A stretch of 11,561 bases of DNA from an uncultured Treponema sp. Lineage in GTDB: Bacteria > Spirochaetota > Spirochaetia > Treponematales > Treponemataceae. Positions 6,568-11,561 of the stretch are shown piece by piece (within the stretch, counting starts at the first letter, position 1; each line of letters starts with the position of its first letter). Made by a program: the position numbers and the translations under genes. The DNA is taken from NCBI GenBank assembly GCA_934699065.1, contig CAKUWD010000082.1:1-11561 (forward strand), read 5' to 3'. Below the pieces are notes generated by a model. That model was given only the letters and a program-made list of their open reading frames with translations. It did no database searches and had not been told where the DNA came from.

Positions 6568-6594
6568 CGGTCATTTCGACAGGCTCAATGACCG
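6568..6594 (+). repeat. Palindromic repeat copy C, after ppx
   Basis: Arms CGGTCATT (6568-6575) and AATGACCG (6587-6594) pair perfectly around the centre TCGACAGGCTC (6576-6586). The arms differ from those of copy A at several positions, yet both sides change together, so pairing is kept. It ends 3 bases from the ppx stop codon and is inverted relative to copy B, 74 bases away. Confidence 0.8.
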
Positions 6595-6597
6595 TAA

Positions 6598-8127
6598 TTA
6601 CAGCAAAATCACCTTATAACCAAAGACAGACTCGAACATTCCCGACTTTTCGTTGAGGGCAATTTTTTCGAGCACTGTATTGTTTGTTGTCTTTGTATGA
6701 ATAACAATTGAGTTCTGCTGAATCTTAATCGAAAAATCACTGAATTTCTGAATATGTCCGCGATCCATAGCATCAGCAATTCTCAGAATTGCAGTAAGCT
6801 TCAGAATAGTCATGCGGTCAGATCGCGGAAGCATAAGGAAACTGTCTTCATCCTGCGGAACTGAATTACCCTTGTGATATTTCGCAATCTCCGAAACAAT
6901 CGTATTATCCTTTCGGGAAAGACCAAAAATCTCCGAGTTCTTAATAATATACGAACTATGCAGATTATGATTGTCATAACGGATAAAGCCGCCGATATCA
7001 TGCAAAATCGCCGCCGTCTCCAGCAAAGTTCTCGCATGCTCATTAAAGCCGAGGTCTTTTCGTAAAGTGTCGTAAATCTTAACCGCAATCATTCGGACAC
7101 ATTCCGCATGCATTTCATCACCATGATATTTACGCAGAAGGTTACGAGCCGAAGCAGTAATCTGCATATTAAACTCTTTCTGAAGCTCTTCGTTTTCACT
7201 AGAATGCTGACTAAGCAAAAGCCCCTGTCTTATGTTTGTTTCAGGAGCAATAAGTTTTTCTGCCTTTGTAAGATGCAAAAAGAGATTGTAAATCAAAAGA
7301 CTTACCTGCAGTGTTTCAGCCTCACTGTAAGGAATCTTAAAACGTGCAACACATTCATCAACACTGTAGCCCTGAATCTCCTTAGCAAATTCAGAAAAAT
7401 CTTCTTTTGTAATTTCCCATAGAAAAGTTGATATCGGATGTCCAACATTCAAAGCAGCAAGCGTAATATCAGGACCAACAGCAATAAACTGTTTTACATG
7501 ACTAAGATTTAATTCACTTTCCAGAGAACCCTTTGTGTTGTTAATTGATTCCTGAACATAGCGCTGAATATCAGCATAAGAAGAGGTTTGATTTTTCATC
7601 TGCTGATCAATACGCACAGTACCCAGTCGAAGACTGTGAACACCAGCCATTTTACCATCAGACATCATCATGATTTCGGTAGTACTTCCGCCTACCACAA
7701 GAATTACCGTATCAGCATCTTTAAAAGCAGCAGTTTCATTTTTTACACATTCAGAAACTGCAAGATACATCAGCTTATTTTCTTCAATACCATCAATAAT
7801 ACGAACATGAAAACCAGCCTGAACTAAAATCCGGTCCATAATCGGGTCACAGTTTTTTGCATCACGAAAGGCTGAAAGAGCAATACAGGTACATTCAGAA
7901 GGTGAAATGCCCCAGCCCGCAAGCTGTTCGCGGTAACGAATGAGAATTTGAATGAGTTGATTCTGAGTTTCCTGACTTATACTTCCACTCGTAAAAACAT
8001 CTTTTCCAATAGGAAGAGGTTTATCCGAACGGTCGAGAATATTTTGCTGTCCATCATTGGTGAACTCGGCGACAAGAAGGCGAACCCCTGTCGAACCGAT
8101 TTCAATAACTGATTCCGGGGCTGCCAC
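6598..8127 (-). CDS. Ppx/GppA-family phosphatase with C-terminal HD domain
   Basis: Member of the exopolyphosphatase / guanosine pentaphosphatase family (ASKHA fold), 509 residues, the length of two-part Ppx proteins. Residues 1-300 form the Ppx/GppA domain, with IEIGSTGVRLLVAE (8-21), DGIEENKLMYLAV (112-124, holding the expected catalytic Glu near 115-116) and VVGGSTTEIMM (144-154). Residues 325-509 form an HD-type domain: HDIGG (His376, Asp377), His390, His418 in KYHKG and Asp452 in ADAMD. Two conserved acidic positions are changed: the first loop has Glu9 where Asp is usual, and the second has Val144 for the Asp of DIGGGSTE. It may therefore be a weakened or altered polyphosphatase. The start is a GTG (8125-8127) with AGGAGG 6 bases upstream. 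It follows the glycoside hydrolase by 14 bases and precedes ppk1, which supports a polyphosphate role. Confidence 0.85.
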   Translation of the reverse strand: MAAPESVIEIGSTGVRLLVAEFTNDGQQNILDRSDKPLPIGKDVFTSGSISQETQNQLIQILIRYREQLAGWGISPSECTCIALSAFRDAKNCDPIMDRILVQAGFHVRIIDGIEENKLMYLAVSECVKNETAAFKDADTVILVVGGSTTEIMMMSDGKMAGVHSLRLGTVRIDQQMKNQTSSYADIQRYVQESINNTKGSLESELNLSHVKQFIAVGPDITLAALNVGHPISTFLWEITKEDFSEFAKEIQGYSVDECVARFKIPYSEAETLQVSLLIYNLFLHLTKAEKLIAPETNIRQGLLLSQHSSENEELQKEFNMQITASARNLLRKYHGDEMHAECVRMIAVKIYDTLRKDLGFNEHARTLLETAAILHDIGGFIRYDNHNLHSSYIIKNSEIFGLSRKDNTIVSEIAKYHKGNSVPQDEDSFLMLPRSDRMTILKLTAILRIADAMDRGHIQKFSDFSIKIQQNSIVIHTKTTNNTVLEKIALNEKSGMFESVFGYKVILL

Positions 8128-8141
8128 TCTATGCCTCCTTT

Positions 8142-9569
8142 TTACAGCTTATCGATAAGCATTGAACATTTACCGCTTGGAATCGGCAATGTCTTTTTCT
8201 TCTGGTCAAGAATATTGATTGTAAAGTAGTAGAGCTTTTCGCTTTCCATCTGGATTTCCCAGCCGCGCGAACTTTTGTTCGACAGAATTGTAATTAAGTT
8301 GCGCTTAAGCGAAAGGTTTTCTATACCCATTATTTCAAGGTTCGGAATAATCCAGTCTACAGTCTTACGAGGAAGGCTGATGGAAAGTCCGATTACATTT
8401 TCAATCATAAGAGCAATTGTTGAAAGTCCTGCTGTAAGAAGATAGCGTGAGCGAGCCCAGTCCTTCTTGTTGATTTTTGCACGGCCTTCTTTATTTGGCA
8501 TATATGCTTCAAAAAGATCACCTGGCTGTTTGTTTTCGTTAGGCATAAGACCTTCGAGAACATAGTAAAGGTGACGTATTGCACATTCACGGGCAAACTC
8601 ATACTGAGCATACTTTTCAAGCCCTTTGATTACCATAAAGTTGAAGGCTGGCATTACAGAACCACAGTAGCCGTTTCCTTCTTCACTGAAGTTAGGGTTG
8701 TCTACACTCAAAGTTGGGAAAGGATGATCTGTTCCAAAAGTCTTTGGATTATTCAAGTGTTCAACAAGCAGATCTGCTTTATCAGCATTAGGAATTTCAG
8801 CAAGCATAGTCCAGTAAGAAGCAATTGTCTTTACTTTTGTTCGCTTTTCATCCTTATCAAGATCATAGTAGAAACCAGAATCATTATCCCACATAAGAGA
8901 ATTGATTTTTGTTTTGATAGAAAAATACATCTTTCTATACTGGAAGCTGATATCCTTATCATTGAGAATATCACCAAGTGCAGACATATAAGATGCATTG
9001 ATTGCCATGCAGGCATTAAAATCTACAGGATAACAAACCTTCTCACGAGGACTGTTTGTCATAGAAGAAGCTGCTACAGGTACAGAATAAAGTCCGTTTG
9101 GCTTTTTGAAAGTTTCATCAAGCCATGTCATATACTTCTGAAGAGCCGGCATAACATCCTTAATTCGCTTTTTATTAGCTGATTTATGGAAAAGATTATA
9201 TTCAGCAAAAGCAAACAAAGGGAGACCAACGCCTTCTTTATTATCTTTTTCCAGTACCGGCTGATTTGTTTTTACATCATACTTCCAGCGGATAGCTCCA
9301 GATTTTTCCTGACGAGCATAAAAATAATCAATGTTCTTGCAGGCATCAAAATTTCTGTTTGAATATACGAGAAAGAAAGTTGAAAAAATAGACTCGAACT
9401 GATTGATAATCAGCTTGTCCTTTTCCGGATAAATAAATAAGCCCTCTGAATCCTGCTCTCCGGTTTTCGGGTTTACCCACAATGACGAAACCCAAGACCA
9501 TGTCTTATTATAAATGTCTACAAAATCCTGATCATAAAAATGGATTTTTGGAAAATCATGCTTATTCAC
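8142..9569 (-). CDS. Putative (alpha/alpha)6-barrel glycoside hydrolase, GH63/trehalase-like
   Basis: 475-residue protein without a signal peptide or membrane segment, so probably cytoplasmic. It has the repeated helical pattern and aromatic motifs of alpha,alpha-barrel glycosidases (GH63, GH37 and the related MGH1-like group). These include FNACMAINASYMSALGDIL (residues 184-202), LMWDNDSGFYYDLD (225-238), SYWTMLAEIP, then GNGYCGSVMPAFNFMV (298-313) and GDLFEAYMPNKEG (350-362). In the last, Glu354 sits where the catalytic base of these families is expected (EXYXPXXG). The last 75 residues look like a small beta-rich domain. Substrate cannot be read from the sequence; trehalose-like, glucosylglycerate or other alpha-glucosides are all possible. 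The start is a GTG (9567-9569) with AGGAG 5 bases upstream. It is the first gene of the unit, with Ppx following after 14 bases. Confidence 0.65.
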   Translation of the reverse strand: MNKHDFPKIHFYDQDFVDIYNKTWSWVSSLWVNPKTGEQDSEGLFIYPEKDKLIINQFESIFSTFFLVYSNRNFDACKNIDYFYARQEKSGAIRWKYDVKTNQPVLEKDNKEGVGLPLFAFAEYNLFHKSANKKRIKDVMPALQKYMTWLDETFKKPNGLYSVPVAASSMTNSPREKVCYPVDFNACMAINASYMSALGDILNDKDISFQYRKMYFSIKTKINSLMWDNDSGFYYDLDKDEKRTKVKTIASYWTMLAEIPNADKADLLVEHLNNPKTFGTDHPFPTLSVDNPNFSEEGNGYCGSVMPAFNFMVIKGLEKYAQYEFARECAIRHLYYVLEGLMPNENKQPGDLFEAYMPNKEGRAKINKKDWARSRYLLTAGLSTIALMIENVIGLSISLPRKTVDWIIPNLEIMGIENLSLKRNLITILSNKSSRGWEIQMESEKLYYFTINILDQKKKTLPIPSGKCSMLIDKL

Positions 9570-9586
9570 AAGAACTCCTACTTTTT

Positions 9587-9627
9587 GCGGTGGCTGATTT
9601 TGTCGAATTTTTTTTTGACAAAACCGC
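9587..9627 (-). repeat. Hairpin filling the hydrolase 5' UTR; degenerate repeat copy D
   Basis: TTTTGTC (9598-9604) pairs with GACAAAA (9617-9623), and GCGG (9587-9590) with CCGC (9624-9627), leaving a 7-base bulge on one side. The loop is nine T plus GAA on the plus strand, A-rich on the mRNA. The predicted transcript starts within a base or two of its outer end. The left part (9587-9607) agrees with copy B plus its flank (6470-6490) at 18 of 21 positions, so it may be a decayed member of the same repeat family. Confidence 0.5.
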
Positions 9628-9634
9628 TACATAT

Positions 9635-9664
9635 AATATACCACACTTTTTTGAAAATAGTTAA
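9635..9664 (-). promoter_or_regulatory. Candidate promoter of the hydrolase-ppx-ppk1 unit
   Basis: On the minus strand TTAACT (9659-9664) and TATATT (9635-9640) are 18 bases apart. Transcription would start near 9627-9628, giving a leader of about 60 bases composed mostly of the hairpin at 9587-9627. The whole region is AT-rich, so chance matches are likely and the call is tentative. Confidence 0.4.
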
Positions 9665-9719
9665 AAAATTTCGCAAAATTATACAAATTTTTTTTTCATA
9701 TTCAAGTGGTTAGAGCCTG

Positions 9720-9794
9720 TTTTTTGAAAAAAAGTGATTTTTTCTATAAAAAACACGATTTTTACAATTTTTTTTACTTTTTTTGATTTTTTTT
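9720..9794. other. Helically phased A/T tracts, predicted curved DNA
   Basis: This lies in the 296-base gap between the divergent hydrolase and comM genes, in which I see no coding sequence. Seven runs of five to eight A or T have centres near 9730, 9740.5, 9750.5, 9761, 9771.5, 9781 and 9790.5, so neighbouring centres are 9.5 to 10.5 bases apart. Tracts in phase with the helix bend DNA additively. A possible weak comM promoter, TTGAAA (9724-9729) with TATAAA (9745-9750) at 15 bases, lies within it, but its spacing is short. Confidence 0.65.
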
Positions 9795-9865
9795 CTGAAT
9801 TCTTTTCCTGAAAACGAAAACCGTGGCAATTATTTAGGTGTAAGGACATAGTGCCTGGAGGTAAT

Positions 9866-11443
9866 ATGCAGATTTATTCGTTTTCTCCCTTTGGTTATGA
9901 AGGTGCTTTAGTAACAGTAGAAGTTGATTTAAGAAGAGGAATTCCAGCTACGGACATTGTAGGCCTGGCAGACGGAGCTGTAAAAGAATCTCGCGAACGG
10001 ATGCAGGCGGCAATCCGTAATGCAGGCTTCGAGTATCCGCCGGAGAGGGTACTGATTTCGCTTTCGCCCGCTGATTTACGAAAAGAAGGAGCCGGCTTTG
10101 ATCTGCCGGTAGCACTGGGAGTTCTGGGGGCAAAAGCTGCGGCAGACGGTAAAAAAGAATTCATTACCGACCCGATTTTAGTTATGGGCGAGCTGGAGCT
10201 TTCCGGAAAAGTTAGGGCCGTTAAAGGTGTGCACGCCGCTGTTTCTACAGCGGCTGCCAGTGGTATTATGAGATGCATCGTGCCTGTGCAGAACGCAGAT
10301 GAGGCCCGCGAGATTCCGGGGGTTCAGGTATACGGCGCTGATTCTCTGGAAAATGCCTTCCGCGCCTTGAACGATGTTTCGTTTTATGAGACGGGAAGTT
10401 CTGTTGGCTCTGAAACAGAAGGTTTTATTCCTGCCGGCTGCACAGAAACAAATGGTATAGTCTTCCCTGAAATTACGCCCGGCTACGAATTTGCAGAACT
10501 CAAAGGTCAGAGGCAGCTTGTAAGGGCACTTCAGATTGCGGCCGCAGGAGGGCATAATTTAATTGCCCTGGGTGCACCTGGCTGCGGCAAAACAATGGCT
10601 ATTCAGAAATTTCCAGCCATAAACCCAATTCTTACAACTGATGAAGCACAATCTGTTACAAGAATCTGGTCTCTTGCAGGGCTTATAAAACCAAGCGAAC
10701 CGCTTATCCGAATTCCACCTTTTAGAATTCCGCACCAAACCGCGTCCATAGAAGGAATCTGTGGCGGCGGTCCAACCTGTCGCCCGGGCGAAATCTCCCT
10801 GGCACACAACGGAGTTCTCTTTCTCGATGAAGCCGCAGAGTTCCGTTCATCCGTTCTGCAAATGCTCAGAGTTCCGCTGGAAAACGGCACCATTTCACTC
10901 AGCCGCGCCGGCCGTACCACCACCTACCCTGCCCGATTTCAACTTTTAATGGCCGTAAACCCCTGCCCCTGCGGCAATTATGGTTCACACTCAAAAATCT
11001 GTCTGTGCAGCTTAAAATCAATCGATCAGTACTGGAAAAAATTTTCCGCACCTTTGCTTGACCGCATAGACCTGCGCGTATTTGTAGAAAACAAGAATGA
11101 CGAAAGTATAGAAATAGAAGAACGCCCTGGTCTGACTACCACCGAAGAAATCCGTACCGGTGTAGCCTGTGCAATTAAAGCTCAGAGAAAACGTCAGGGG
11201 ATTAAAAACGCACGTCTTTCGCCGCAAGAGATTCTGGATTTTTGCCCTCTGGATGCAGAAGCGCGTAAGGTGCTCGATAATGCAACTTTACGCTACGGCT
11301 TTTCTCCAAGGGCAATTTCTTCCTGCCTTAAGGTATCCCGAACAATTGCTGATCTGGCCGGCGAAAAAGACATCAAGGCAGAACACATGACCGAAGCCGT
11401 AGAGTTTCATAAATTGTGCACGAATCTAGTACCGGAATTGTAG
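9866..11443 (+). CDS. comM: YifB/ComM-family AAA+ ATPase
   Basis: Mg-chelatase-like AAA+ protein. In naturally transformable bacteria ComM is a hexameric helicase that drives branch migration when incoming DNA is integrated; in non-transformable species the role is less clear. From this ATG it has 525 residues, near the usual 500-510. The N-terminal Lon-protease-like fold includes IVGLADGAVKESRERMQAAI and LSPADLRKEGAGFDLPVALG. The ATPase part has Walker A GAPGCGKT (236-243), Walker B GVLFLDEAAEF (316-326), a cysteine-rich NPCPCGNYG with a later CLC (Cys367, 369, 379, 381), and LLDRIDLRV (397-405). I chose the ATG at 9866-9868, preceded by GGAGG at 4 bases, because homologues begin at this point. 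An in-frame GTG at 9851 with AAGGA upstream would add five residues and cannot be excluded. It is transcribed away from the hydrolase unit. Confidence 0.93.
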   Translation: MQIYSFSPFGYEGALVTVEVDLRRGIPATDIVGLADGAVKESRERMQAAIRNAGFEYPPERVLISLSPADLRKEGAGFDLPVALGVLGAKAAADGKKEFITDPILVMGELELSGKVRAVKGVHAAVSTAAASGIMRCIVPVQNADEAREIPGVQVYGADSLENAFRALNDVSFYETGSSVGSETEGFIPAGCTETNGIVFPEITPGYEFAELKGQRQLVRALQIAAAGGHNLIALGAPGCGKTMAIQKFPAINPILTTDEAQSVTRIWSLAGLIKPSEPLIRIPPFRIPHQTASIEGICGGGPTCRPGEISLAHNGVLFLDEAAEFRSSVLQMLRVPLENGTISLSRAGRTTTYPARFQLLMAVNPCPCGNYGSHSKICLCSLKSIDQYWKKFSAPLLDRIDLRVFVENKNDESIEIEERPGLTTTEEIRTGVACAIKAQRKRQGIKNARLSPQEILDFCPLDAEARKVLDNATLRYGFSPRAISSCLKVSRTIADLAGEKDIKAEHMTEAVEFHKLCTNLVPEL

Positions 11444-11474
11444 AGTTATCAAACCGGAGAAGCGTTAAAAGCGA

Positions 11475-11512
11475 GGGCTGTGCCCGAGCGAGAGTTCAAG
11501 TCTAAGAACTCT
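11475..11512 (+). repeat. Small hairpins in the comM 3' region
   Basis: GGGC (11475-11478) and GCCC (11482-11485) flank TGT, and AGAGTTC (11491-11497) and GAACTCT (11506-11512) flank an 8-base loop. TTGTAGA at the comM stop (11439-11445) and TCTACAA (11517-11523) could close an outer stem. No T run follows, so this is not a standard terminator on the plus strand. A tRNA was considered and not supported. I cannot name the element. Confidence 0.35.
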
Positions 11513-11532
11513 AAATTCTACAAGTTAAAAAG

Positions 11533-11556
11533 AAAAATCCCGATGACCTCGGGATT
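11533..11556 (-). terminator. Intrinsic terminator for a minus-strand gene beyond the right edge
   Basis: AATCCCGA (11536-11543) and TCGGGATT (11549-11556) pair perfectly around the 5-base loop TGACC. On the minus strand the stem is followed by a T-rich run (TTTTTCTTTTT, reading out over 11527-11537), the form of a strong rho-independent terminator. On the plus strand the hairpin is followed by CTAAA, so it would work poorly for comM. A gene ending toward comM is therefore expected just outside the window. Confidence 0.8.
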
Positions 11557-11561
11557 CTAAA

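Noticed and set aside
8046..8092. CCTGTCGAACC-like match to the repeat centre near the start of the Ppx-like gene
   Set aside because: It has no complementary arms and encodes the expected GSTGV of the first phosphate loop, so coding constraint explains it.
8571..9182. 203-codon open frame on the plus strand opposite the glycoside hydrolase
   Set aside because: It is fully antisense to a well-supported gene, has an implausible composition and no ribosome site; it is a shadow of the opposite strand.
9615..9637. TTGACA followed by TATAAT on the plus strand as a comM promoter
   Set aside because: The boxes are only 11 bases apart, too close for sigma70 recognition; the TTGACA belongs to the hairpin stem.
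11450..11520. tRNA-like fragment with GTTCAAGTC resembling a T loop
   Set aside because: No acceptor stem, D arm or anticodon arm of the right sizes could be placed around it.
1..11561. CRISPR array, insertion sequence, prophage or defence island
   Set aside because: No regularly spaced repeats, transposase, integrase or phage genes are visible; apart from the toxin-antitoxin pair and the small palindromes, the genes are ordinary chromosomal ones.

Overview
The window looks like a chromosomal segment of a spirochaete, most likely a host-associated Treponema. The basis is moderately AT-rich DNA with T-rich intergenic runs, strong AGGAGG ribosome sites beside genes that have none, and a familiar set of anaerobe genes: an SPL-like radical SAM protein, a Cys-type glutathione peroxidase, a short flavodoxin, PPK1 and YifB/ComM. 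The genus is an inference; no rRNA or other marker is present.

Layout, left to right. (1) Positions 1-578, minus strand: a Phd/VapBC-type toxin-antitoxin pair. The PIN toxin is cut by the window edge, and the promoter and a repeat pair that could be its operator are readable. (2) Positions 622-3212, plus strand: cardiolipin synthase, then a radical SAM protein of the spore-photoproduct-lyase family. Both have a -10 box so close to the ATG that leaderless or nearly leaderless mRNAs are predicted. (3) Positions 3214-4194, minus strand: a flavodoxin / glutathione peroxidase operon, convergent with the radical SAM gene at a 1-base gap, preceded by two 7-1-7 inverted repeats of the form bound by Fur/PerR regulators. 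(4) Positions 4311-9569, minus strand: an apparent operon transcribed as glycoside hydrolase, Ppx/GppA-HD protein, then PPK1. It brings together a polyphosphate-making enzyme, a polyphosphatase-like protein and a putative sugar-releasing enzyme. (5) Positions 9866-11443, plus strand: comM, divergent from the operon across 296 bases of very AT-rich DNA with helically phased A/T tracts. (6) Positions 11444-11561: a tail ending in an intrinsic terminator that serves a minus-strand gene beyond the right edge.

The least expected signal is a small palindromic repeat family with a conserved 11-base centre, TCGAC(A/G)(A/G)GCTC, between self-complementary arms whose sequence differs from copy to copy. 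One copy lies in frame inside the radical SAM gene, where it appears to add about 15 residues. Two lie in opposite orientation between ppx and ppk1, flanking a further hairpin. A fourth, degenerate copy lies in the predicted 5' UTR of the glycoside hydrolase. The coding copy behaves like the in-frame palindromic elements known from Rickettsia; the paired copies resemble REP doublets.
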